NCBI GenBank assembly: GCA_033856175.1
Contig: JAWVFK010000021.1
Location: 1 to 31,022, forward strand
Direction of reading: 5' to 3'
DNA length: 31,022 nt
Origin: JAWVFK01 sp033856175
Lineage (GTDB): Bacteria > Actinomycetota > Thermoleophilia > Solirubrobacterales > 70-9
Made by a program: the position numbers and the translations under genes. This document shows positions 8,123-15,600 of the stretch, piece after piece (position 1 is the first letter of the stretch; every line of letters begins with the position of its first letter). A model generated the notes under the pieces. It made no database searches. It saw only the letters and a program-made list of their open reading frames with translations, and was not told the origin of the DNA.

Positions 8123-8820
8123 GAACTGCTGGGCGTCTCGGCGGAGCCCTCTGCCTCCGACGTCTCGGCCTCGGCCTCGTCGTCGGCTCCCTGTTCAGCT
8201 TCCGTCTCGCCAGCGTCCTCGGCAGCGGGTTCCTCGGCAGGGGCCTCCTCGGCGGGAGCCTCGTCCGCAGGCGATTCGTCAGCCGGCTCCTCAGCCGGCG
8301 CCTCATCGGGGGCCTCCTGTGCGGCTTCGTGCTCGGCTCCGCCCTCGGCCTGCTCGTCGCTGCCCTCGGCCTCGGTCTCGACGACCTCGACCTCCGCCTC
8401 GCTCTGGGCCACGCCCTCGGCGTCGGTGGGCTCTGCCTCCGCGGTCGCGGCGAGGACGACGTCGTCCTCGATCCCCCAGCGGCGCTCGGCGACACGGGCG
8501 CGCTTGCCGACGCGGCCGCGCAGGTAGTAGAGCTTCGCCCGGCGGACGGCGCCGCGGGCGGCGACCTCGAGCTTCTCGATCTTGGGCGAGTGCAGCGGGA
8601 ACATCCGCTCGACGCCGACGCCGAACGACTGCTTGCGGACGGTGAAGGTCTCACGGGCGCCGGAGCCCTGGCGCTTGATCACGATCCCCTCGAAGACCTG
8701 GGTGCGGCGGCGCGTGCCCTCGACGACCTGGAAGTGGACGCGAACCCGATCTCCGGGTCGAAAGCGTGGCACCGCCTCGCGGAGCGCTCGCCGCTCGATG
8801 CTGTCGATGATTCCGCTCAT
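8119..8820 (-). CDS. rplS: 50S ribosomal protein L19 (bL19) with long acidic C-terminal tail
   Basis: 233 residues from ATG 8820. Residues 1 to about 117 are a complete bL19 (RPGDRVRVHFQVVEGTRRRTQ, FEGIVIKRQGSGARETFTVRK, GVGVERMFPLHSPKIEKLEV, RRAKLYYLRGRVGKRARV). L19 sits at the 30S-50S interface. L19 usually ends near residue 115-120. Here about 115 further residues follow, almost entirely Ala, Glu, Asp, Pro, Ser and Thr, with imperfect APAEE/PADE-type repeats, and the frame stays open until the TGA that overlaps the lepB start. The larger open frame extending upstream to 9114 is an overlap with trmD. L19 identity is certain; the tail's role is unknown. Confidence 0.95.
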   Translation of the reverse strand: MSGIIDSIERRALREAVPRFRPGDRVRVHFQVVEGTRRRTQVFEGIVIKRQGSGARETFTVRKQSFGVGVERMFPLHSPKIEKLEVAARGAVRRAKLYYLRGRVGKRARVAERRWGIEDDVVLAATAEAEPTDAEGVAQSEAEVEVVETEAEGSDEQAEGGAEHEAAQEAPDEAPAEEPADESPADEAPAEEAPAEEPAAEDAGETEAEQGADDEAEAETSEAEGSAETPSSS

Positions 8821-8821
8821 G

Positions 8822-8848
8822 AAAAAGGCGCGTGCCTGAGCCACGCGC
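8822..8848 (-). terminator. Terminator-like hairpin directly before rplS start
   Basis: On the minus strand GCGCGTG and CACGCGC form a 7-bp stem around a 7-nt loop. A C then TTTTT follows, ending one base before the rplS ATG. This is the form of an intrinsic terminator or attenuator located between trmD and rplS. No purine-rich ribosome binding site is visible ahead of the ATG. Confidence 0.5.
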
Positions 8849-8872
8849 GGGGAGCGATGATAGCGGCGAGCC

Positions 8873-9586
8873 TCAGCCGTCGCGCTCGCGGCTGCGCTCG
8901 CGGCGCCACTCCGCCACCCGGCCGTGATCGCCGGAGAGCAGCACATCGGGCACCGGCCAGCCGCGGTATTCGGGCGGGCGGGTGTAGTGCGGGTACTCCG
9001 GCGCGCCGTCGAGAGCCTCGCTGAAGGACTCCTCGACAGCGCTGCGCTCGTCGCCGAGCGCCCCCGGCAGCTTGCGCAGCACGGCGTCGGCGACGACCAT
9101 CGCCGCCAGCTCACCGCCGGCGAGGACGTAGCGGCCGATCGAAACCGTGTCGGTCGCCAGGTGCTCGTGGATCCGCTCGTCGAAGCCCTCGTAGCGACCG
9201 CTCAGCAGCGTCAGCTCGGGCTCGGCGGCGAGCTCGGCGGCCAGGCCCTCGTCGAAGAGGCGCCCGGAGGGAGCCAGCGCGACTATCCGCCTGCCCGAGC
9301 GATCGGGCCCGTAGACGGCCTCCAGCGCCGCGTCGACGACGTCGACCCGCAGCAGCATCCCGGCGCCGCCGCCGTAGGGGGAGTCGTCGACCTGGCCGGC
9401 GCCCAGCGGCGTCGTGTCGCGGTAGTTGAGCAGCCGCAACTCGGTCCCCGCGGCGGCCGCGTTGCGGACGTGGCGCTGGGCCGCGAACCAGTCGAAGGCG
9501 TCGGGGAAGAGAGTGAAGACGTCGATTCGGCGGTCCGGCTTCGCCTCACCGCCGATGGGGCCCTTACCGGAGGGCTCCTCAGTCAA
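8873..9586 (-). CDS. trmD: tRNA (guanine-37-N1)-methyltransferase TrmD
   Basis: 237 residues. TrmD uses S-adenosylmethionine to methylate G37 next to the anticodon, preventing +1 frameshifts. The SPOUT trefoil-knot signature is present: IDVFTLFPDAF, DDSPYGGGAGMLLR, LLSGRYEGFDERI (129-140) and SIGRYVLAGGELAAM. In the C-terminal part the position aligning with E. coli catalytic Asp169 is Glu186 (SAVEESFSEAL before PHYTRP). The start is TTG at 9586, overlapping the khpA stop by 8 nt; no ATG/GTG fits the conserved N-terminus. rimM, which normally precedes trmD, is absent here. Confidence 0.95.
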   Translation of the reverse strand: MTEEPSGKGPIGGEAKPDRRIDVFTLFPDAFDWFAAQRHVRNAAAAGTELRLLNYRDTTPLGAGQVDDSPYGGGAGMLLRVDVVDAALEAVYGPDRSGRRIVALAPSGRLFDEGLAAELAAEPELTLLSGRYEGFDERIHEHLATDTVSIGRYVLAGGELAAMVVADAVLRKLPGALGDERSAVEESFSEALDGAPEYPHYTRPPEYRGWPVPDVLLSGDHGRVAEWRRERSRERDG

Positions 9587-9809
9587 GGATCTCGAGCAGG
9601 ACCCGCTTGTCGGCGCGGGTCGCCGCCGCCTTCATCACGGTGCGAAGCGCGTTGGCGATCCGGCCGCCGCGGCCGATGACGCGGCCGAGGTCGGCCTCGG
9701 CGACGGTCAGCTCGAAGACGACGTCGCCGTCCTCGTCGAACTCCTCGACGACGACCGCGCCGGGGTCCTCGACGAGCGAGGCGGCGAGGAACTCGAGCAG
9801 CTCCTTCAT
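9579..9809 (-). CDS. khpA: KH-domain RNA-binding protein KhpA
   Basis: 76 residues from ATG 9809. A single KH domain occupies nearly the whole protein, with the nucleic-acid-binding loop GRVIGRGG at residues 42-49 followed by a helix (RIANALRTVMKAAATRADKRVLLEILD). KhpA proteins bind RNA, often with KhpB, and affect cell elongation and small-RNA function in Gram-positive bacteria. The standard position is between rpsP and rimM/trmD. Here it follows rpsP after 12 nt and its last codons overlap trmD by 8 nt. Confidence 0.93.
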   Translation of the reverse strand: MKELLEFLAASLVEDPGAVVVEEFDEDGDVVFELTVAEADLGRVIGRGGRIANALRTVMKAAATRADKRVLLEILD

Positions 9810-9821
9810 CGGGCGCCGGCG

Positions 9822-10079
9822 CTAGGAGGTGCCGCGGGCTTCGATGCCCTGGGTCCGCAGCAGGCGGGCGACCGTCTCCGAGGGCTGAGCGCCATGCTCG
9901 AGCCAGTGCCGGGCGCGATCGGCGTCGACGACGATCAGCGACGGCTCGGTCTGCGGGTTGTACTGGCCGATCGTCTCGATCGTCCGCCCATCGCGCGGCG
10001 AGCGCTTGTCGGCGACGACGATCCGCCAAATCGGGTTCTTGCGCGAACCCACCCTTCTAAGTCTGATTCTCACGCTCAT
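9822..10079 (-). CDS. rpsP: 30S ribosomal protein S16 (bS16)
   Basis: 85 residues from ATG 10079, with the bS16 core intact (MSVRIRLRRVGSRKNPIWRI, VVADKRSPRDGRTIETIGQYNP, DRARHWLEHGAQPSETVARLL). bS16 is a primary assembly protein of the 30S body. The open frame continues upstream to a GTG at 10193 but would read through the structured element at 10101-10193 and adds nothing conserved, so it was rejected. There is no purine-rich Shine-Dalgarno just before the ATG; instead the segment has CCTCC, which can pair with the end of the upstream RNA element. Confidence 0.96.
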   Translation of the reverse strand: MSVRIRLRRVGSRKNPIWRIVVADKRSPRDGRTIETIGQYNPQTEPSLIVVDADRARHWLEHGAQPSETVARLLRTQGIEARGTS

Positions 10080-10199
10080 GCGGCAGGAGGTTACCGGGCC
10101 GTGCCTCCGGCGGGTGGCGCCGAAAAAAATGGGCGCCGAGGAACGCCGGTACCGCAGGTGTCCATTTTTTTCGGTGACAGGACCCGCCGGCACCAGCGG
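10080..10199 (-). promoter_or_regulatory. Structured leader element upstream of rpsP (copy 1 of 2)
   Basis: The 120-nt gap between ffh and rpsP is mostly one folded element, 10101-10193. Outer stem: GTGCC (10101-10105) with GGCAC (10189-10193), continuing GGCGGGT (10109-10115) with ACCCGCC (10182-10188). Inner stem: 15 bp, 10118-10132 with 10162-10176, including A7/T7. Between the stems is an asymmetric internal loop (GG opposite ACAGG, plus-strand reading). The apical loop contains a 21-nt block (10137-10157) that is 18/21 identical to 18130-18150 upstream of rpmF. GGAGG-type pairing 10086-10090 with 10104-10108 is an alternative to the outer stem. Orientation is taken as minus because both copies precede minus-strand ribosomal protein genes. 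Confidence 0.65.
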
Positions 10200-11534
10200 T
10201 CAGAGCCCGCGCATGAGCTGCTGCGGATCCGGCATCTTGCCCTCGGCAAGCGACTTCAGCATCTTGCGCATCTGCTCGAACTGCTTGACGAGCCGGTTGA
10301 CGTGCTGGACCGTCGTTCCCGAGCCGGCGGCGATCCGCTTGCGCCGCGAGCCGTCGATCCGCTCCGGGTGAGCGCGCTCCTCGGCGGTCATCGACAGCAC
10401 GATCGCCTCGAGCCGGTCGAGCTCGCGCTCGTCGAAGTCGGCGCCCTTGAGCTGCTTCATCGCCTGGCCCATTCCCGGCAGCATCCCCATCACGCTCGTC
10501 AGCGGCCCCATCCGCCGCAGCTGCTTCATCTGGCTGAGGAAGTCGTCGAAGGTGAACTGCTGCTTGCGGATCTTGCGCTCGAGCTCGGCGGCGTTCTTGG
10601 CATCGACGGTCTCCTCAGCCTTCTCGACGAGCGAGAGGACGTCGCCCATGCCGAGGATGCGGCCGGCCATGCGGTCGGGGTGGAAGCGCTCGAAAGACTC
10701 CAGCTGCTCGCCCGTGGACGCAAACAGGATCGGCTTGCCGGTGATCGCCTTGACAGACAGCGCCGCGCCGCCGCGGGCGTCGCCGTCGAGCTTGGTGATG
10801 ACGACGCCGTCGAACTCGGCCGCCGCGGCGAAGCTCTCGGCGACGTTGACCGCGTCCTGTCCGGTCATCGCGTCGATCACCAGCAGGATGTTGTGGGGCT
10901 TGACGCGCTTGCGAATCCGGGCCAGCTCGTCCATCAGCTCCTCATCGACGTGCAGCCGCCCGGCGGTGTCGACGATCAGCACGTCGCGGCTCTCGGCCTT
11001 GGCCCGGTCGAGGGCCCAGGCGGCGATCTCGACCGGATCCTCGTCGCTGCCGCGCTCGTAGACCGCCGCCCCGGCCCGCTTGCCGACGCTCACCAGCTGC
11101 TCGATCGCCGCCGGGCGGTAGACGTCGCAGGCGGCGAGGGCGACGTCCTTGCCGTCCTTGGCCAGGTGTTTGGCGAGCTTTGCCGCCGCCGTCGTCTTGC
11201 CCGATCCCTGCAGCCCGGCCAGCAGGACCACGGTCGGGCCGTTGGCGGCGAAGGCGAGGCCCCGGCCGGAGCCTCCCATCAGCGTCGCCAGCTCGTCGTT
11301 GACGATCTTGACCACCTGCTGGCCGGGCTTGATGCTCTCGAGCACGCCGGCGCCCAGGCAGCGCTCCTTCACGCCGGCCACGAACTGCTTGACGACCTTG
11401 AAGTTGACGTCGGCCTCGAGCAGGGCGAGGCGGATCTCGCGCATCGCGGCGTCGATGTCGTCCTCGCTCAGCTTGCCGCGCGAGCGGACGTCGGCGAGCG
11501 TCGCCTGGAGCTTCTCGCTGAGCAGGTCGAACAC
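10200..11534 (-). CDS. ffh: Signal recognition particle protein Ffh (SRP54)
   Basis: 444 residues from GTG 11534 (MFDLLSEKLQATLADVRSRGKLSEDDI, the normal SRP54 N-terminus). The open frame extends far upstream through ftsY, which was discounted. NG GTPase domain: G1 GLQGSGKT (107-114), DVYRPAAIEQL, DTAGR (189-193), TKLDGDARGGAALS (247-260). The M domain (about 325-440) holds methionine-rich signal-peptide-binding helices (MGPLTSVMGMLPGMGQAMKQL) and the 4.5S RNA-binding stretch GSRRKRIAAGSG. Ffh binds emerging signal peptides and docks with FtsY, encoded just upstream. Confidence 0.97.
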   Translation of the reverse strand: MFDLLSEKLQATLADVRSRGKLSEDDIDAAMREIRLALLEADVNFKVVKQFVAGVKERCLGAGVLESIKPGQQVVKIVNDELATLMGGSGRGLAFAANGPTVVLLAGLQGSGKTTAAAKLAKHLAKDGKDVALAACDVYRPAAIEQLVSVGKRAGAAVYERGSDEDPVEIAAWALDRAKAESRDVLIVDTAGRLHVDEELMDELARIRKRVKPHNILLVIDAMTGQDAVNVAESFAAAAEFDGVVITKLDGDARGGAALSVKAITGKPILFASTGEQLESFERFHPDRMAGRILGMGDVLSLVEKAEETVDAKNAAELERKIRKQQFTFDDFLSQMKQLRRMGPLTSVMGMLPGMGQAMKQLKGADFDERELDRLEAIVLSMTAEERAHPERIDGSRRKRIAAGSGTTVQHVNRLVKQFEQMRKMLKSLAEGKMPDPQQLMRGL

Positions 11535-11608
11535 GGCGGCTATCGTCGCAGCTCGGCCGCCTGACCGGTCGCGAATCGGCCCCTGGGCCCAGCCGCTGAA
11601 TCGGTCAT

Positions 11609-12625
11609 CTAGGGGCCGAGCAGGGCTTCGGCGAACTGGCGTGGGTCGAAGGGCTGCAGGTCCTCGAGCTGCTCCCCCACGCCGACCAGCTTGACCGGGA
11701 TCCCCAGCTCGTCGGCGATCGCCAGAGCGATGCCGCCCTTGGCTGTGCCGTCGAGCTTGGTCAGGACGACGCCGCTGACGTCGACCGTCTCGGCGAAGGC
11801 GCGCGCCTGGCGCAGTCCGTTCTGGCCGGTGGTCGCGTCGATCGTTATCAGCGTCTCGTGCGGCGCCCCCGGCAGCTGCTTGGCGATGACGCGGCGGACC
11901 TTGCCGAGCTCGTCCATCAGGTTGCCCTGGGTGTGGAGGCGGCCAGCGGTGTCGGCGATGACGACGTCGGCGCCGCGCGAGCGCGCCGCGGCGATCGCGT
12001 CGAAGGCCACGGCTCCCGGGTCGCCGCCCGGGGTCGAGCGGACGATCTCGGCGCCGGCGCGGTCGGCCCACTCGCTCAGCTGCTCGACGGCGGCGGCGCG
12101 GAAGGTGTCGCCGGCGGCGAGGACGACGGAGAGGCCCAGCTCCTGTTGCAGGTGCCAGGCGATCTTGCCGATCGTCGTCGTCTTGCCGGTGCCGTTGACG
12201 CCGCAGACCATGATCACGGCCGGGCGCTCGCGCAGCGAGATCCGCATCCTCTCCTCAGCCACCGACGCAACCTCGCTCAACAGCTCGACCAGCCGCTCGC
12301 GCGCCGCGGCGCCGCTGACCTTGCCGGCGGTCACCTCCTGCTCGAGCCGGCCGACCACCTTGGCGGTCGTCGCCGCGCCGACGTCGGCGAGGACCAGCGC
12401 CTCCTCGAGGCGCTCCCAGTCGGCGTCTTCGAGGGTCTCGCCGAGGCTGGCGACGATCTCCTCCCCCAGCGCCTTGCGGCTGGCCGAGAGGCCTTCGCGC
12501 AGGCGGCTGAAGAAACCCGGCCTGGCGGCTGCCGCGACGTCGTCGGTGGTCGCAGCACCGGCTGTGGCGCCCGCACCCGCGCCGGCCTCGCCGAGATCGA
12601 AGACGCCGGTCCAGCTGCGGGTCAC
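11609..12625 (-). CDS. ftsY: Signal recognition particle receptor FtsY
   Basis: 338 residues from GTG 12625. The Ala/Gly-rich lead (1-37) is short compared with the acidic A domain of E. coli. Then N domain (FFSRLREGLSASRKALGEEI...) and G domain: GVNGTGKT (142-149), GDTFRAAAVEQL (172-183), DTAGR (225-229), TKLDGTAKGG (289-298) and the closing GVGEQLEDLQPFDP. FtsY is the membrane-associated GTPase that receives ribosome-Ffh complexes and delivers them to SecYEG. It lies 45 nt after smc and 74 nt before ffh; the two spacers hold no gene. Confidence 0.97.
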   Translation of the reverse strand: MTRSWTGVFDLGEAGAGAGATAGAATTDDVAAAARPGFFSRLREGLSASRKALGEEIVASLGETLEDADWERLEEALVLADVGAATTAKVVGRLEQEVTAGKVSGAAARERLVELLSEVASVAEERMRISLRERPAVIMVCGVNGTGKTTTIGKIAWHLQQELGLSVVLAAGDTFRAAAVEQLSEWADRAGAEIVRSTPGGDPGAVAFDAIAAARSRGADVVIADTAGRLHTQGNLMDELGKVRRVIAKQLPGAPHETLITIDATTGQNGLRQARAFAETVDVSGVVLTKLDGTAKGGIALAIADELGIPVKLVGVGEQLEDLQPFDPRQFAEALLGP

Positions 12626-12670
12626 GGGGCGCGGTGTGTCATCGCAAGACCTGACCCCGGTGGGGTGGGA

Positions 12671-15600
12671 TCACGCCGCGGCTTCGACGGCGCCGTCGCC
12701 ATCGTCGTCGTCGGCGAGCTCGGCCTGCTGGGCCGGCGGCAGCCGCTTCGAGACGACCTTGGTGACGCCGTCCTGGCCCATGCTGACGCCGTAGAGGACG
12801 TCGGCGGCGTCCATCGTCCGCTTCTGGTGGGTGACGATGACGAACTGGGCGCGGTCGGCGAAGCGGCGGACGAGCTGGAGGAAGCGATCGATGTTGGCAT
12901 CGTCGAGCGCGGCTTCGACCTCGTCGAGGATGTAGAAGGGGCAGGGGCGGGCGAGGAACACGGCAAAGACGAATGCCAGCGCCACCAGGGACTTCTCGCC
13001 GCCGGAGAGCAGCGAGAGGCGCTTCATCGCCTTGCCGGCCGGGGTGACCTCGATCTCGACGCCGAATTGCTCCTCGGGGGCCTCGGACTCCCCCTCCTCG
13101 TCGGCCTCCTCGGGCACCTCGCGCAGATTCATCCGCCGCAGGCGGCCGCGGCCGCCGGGGAAGAGGTGCTCGACGAGCTCGCCGAAGTTGGCGGCGGTTG
13201 CCTCGAAGGTCTGCTCGAAGGCCTCGTGGATCTTGCGGTCGGTCTCGCGGATCAGCTTCTCGAGCTCGGCCATCGCCGCCTCGACGTCCTCGCGCTCGCT
13301 GGTCAGCTCGGCGACGCGCTCGCGCTCGGACTCGTACTCGCGCTCGGCGAGCGGGTTGACCGGGCCGAGCTTGACCCGCCGCTGCTCGACGCGCTCGAGC
13401 TTGCGCTCGATCTCCTGACGGCGCTCCTCGCTGAGCTCGGCCTCCGCCGGGGCGAGCTCGCGCTCTAGCTTGGCGGCGATCTCAGCCAGCTCGGCGGCAG
13501 CGGCCTCGCGGCGGTCCTGCGAGTGGGCCGAGGCGACCTCGGCCTGGGTCACGGCCTCGGCGGCCGGGCGCAGCTCCGCCTGGATCTGAGCCTCCTCGCG
13601 CGAGCAGGCCCGCAGCTGCTCCGCCACCGACTCGCCCGCCTCGCGGTCGGAGTCGGAGCGTCCCTCGAGCTCCTCGATACGGGCGGCGATACGGGCGGCG
13701 ACCTCGATCAGCGCGACGCGAACCGGCTCGAGATCCGGCAGCACAGCCTCCTCGGTCTTGACACGAGCCGCGAGATCCTCACGGTCGCGCTCGCGCTGCT
13801 CGCGGGCGCGCTCGGCGGCCTCGGCGTGGCGACGCTCGGCGGCGAGCTCCGCCTCCAGCCGCACCTTTCGCAGCGCCGACGAGCCACCGCCGTCAGCGGC
13901 GGGGTCGCCGCGCTGCTCGGCCAGCCAGGTCAGCTTGTCGGCTTCCTCGGCGGCGCCCGCCAGCTCGCGCTGGGCGTTGCGCAGCAGCGCCGCGACGCGG
14001 TCGAGCTCCGTTCGCGTCTCGTCGAGGGCCGCGGTCGTGCGCTCCAGCTCCTGGGTGGCGCGCTGCTCGGTCGTCAGCCGCTGCGCAACCCGTCCCAGCA
14101 GCTCCTCGCGCTGGGAGCGCGCCTCGAGCGCCGGGTCGGCGGCTGAACGGGGCAGCCGCCGCAGCTCGCCGCTGGCGCCGTCGAAGCAGGCCCCATCCAT
14201 CGTCACGGCAACGCCGCTGAAGTCCGGCGGCACGGCAGCGATGTCCTCGACCAGCCAGGCTCCACCGAGCAGTCGTTCGGCGACTTCGCGGGCCTCGGCG
14301 TCGATGTCGACGAGCTCCAGCAAGGGGCGGGCATCGGCAACGGGCGGCGAGCCCTGGGCCGGCGCCGGGGTGCCGGCACGGCTGCGCAGGATCGCCCGCG
14401 AGGCTCCCTCGGCCGAGCCGATCCGCTCGGCGCCCTCGCCGACGCTGTCGACGATCGCCGCCCGCAGGCGCTCGCCGAGGACGGCCGACAGCGCCAGCTC
14501 GAGACCGGGAGCCGCCTGGACCGAGGCCGCCAGCGCCCGCGCCCCCTGCTCCTCGGCGGCGGATGCGAGTCGCGCCTCGACCGCCTCCAGCTCGCCGCGC
14601 AGCGAGGCGTGAAGCCTCTTCGCCTTCTCGTGCTCGGCGGCGGCACGCTCGCGCGCTTGACGAGCGGCGTCCACCGCCGCCTCGGCGGCGCTCAGCTCCT
14701 GCTCCAGCGGCCCGACCGCGGCGGCGAGCTGGTCGCGGCGCGCCTCGGCCTGAGTCAGCTCAGCCCCTGGGCCGGCGTCCGAGCCGCCGGCCTCCAGCGC
14801 GGCGATCTCCGCCTCGAGCTCGGCAATCCGCGCCGGCTCGACGGCGTCGAGCTGCTGCTGAGCGAGCGCAGCCAGCTGGCGGCGGCGCTCGGCGAGGCCC
14901 GCCTCGAGCTCGGTGCGTCCGCGCTCGAGAGCCTCGGCGCGCAGCCCGACCCGCTCGTGTGCGGTGCGCAGGGCGACGATCCGACGGCCCAGCGCGCCGC
15001 GGTCGCGGTCACGCTCGGCGAGCCGCTCCTCGGCGGCCTCGCGGCGAGCCGCCACCTCGCGCAGCCGGGCCTCGATCGCGTCGCGTGTCTCGCGGGCCGC
15101 GGTCGCTGCCCTCTCGGCGCCCTTCAAGACGGTGTTCTGGGAATGCAGCTCGGCGGCGATCAGCTCGGCGCGCAGCTCCAGCTCCTCGCGGGTCAGGCGG
15201 GCGTGGACCTCGGCGGCCTGGGCCTGCTGCTTGAGCGGCCGCAGGCGCGAGCGCGCCTCGCGCTCGACGTCGTGGGCGCGGTCGAGGTTCTCCCGCGTGC
15301 GCTCGAGCTTGAGCTCGGCGCGGCGGCGACGCTTGCGGTGCTTGCCGAGGCCGGCGGCCTCCTCGATCAGCAGCCGGCGGTCGCGCGGCTTCGAGCTGAC
15401 GATCTCCTCGACGCGCCCCTGGCTGATGACCGAGTGCATCTCGCGGCCGAGGTTGGTGTCGGCGAGGACGTCGACGATGTCGATCAGCCGGCAGCGGGCG
15501 CCGTTGAGCCGGTACTCGCCCTCGCCGCCGCGCTCGAGGCGGCGCTTGATCGAGATCTCGCTGAACTCGGTATTGGCGCGGCCCTCCGAGTTGTCGATGA

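Noticed and set aside
8821..9114. Upstream extension of rplS
   Set aside because: It lies inside trmD in another frame; the L19 N-terminus starts at 8820.
10080..10193. N-terminal extension of rpsP from a GTG at 10193
   Set aside because: The frame is open but reads through the structured element and adds 38 residues not found in bS16; the ATG at 10079 gives the normal N-terminus.
10080..10199. 4.5S/SRP RNA next to ffh
   Set aside because: The universal domain IV sequence (GGAAGGAAGCAGCC-like) is missing and a second copy occurs upstream of rpmF.
9426..11564. 712-codon plus-strand open frame, and similar long plus frames (e.g. 21064-22785, 24008-25978)
   Set aside because: They are antisense to ffh, recG and fakA genes with strong motifs; in GC-rich DNA the opposite frame stays open and the translations are low-complexity Leu/Arg/Gly/Asp.
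11535..12071. Upstream extension of ffh
   Set aside because: It overlaps ftsY on the same strand in another frame and encodes Arg/Gly-rich noise; GTG 11534 gives the SRP54 start.
12654..12666. Intrinsic terminator after smc
   Set aside because: The ACCCC/GGGGT hairpin has no T-run; ftsY follows closely and is probably co-transcribed.
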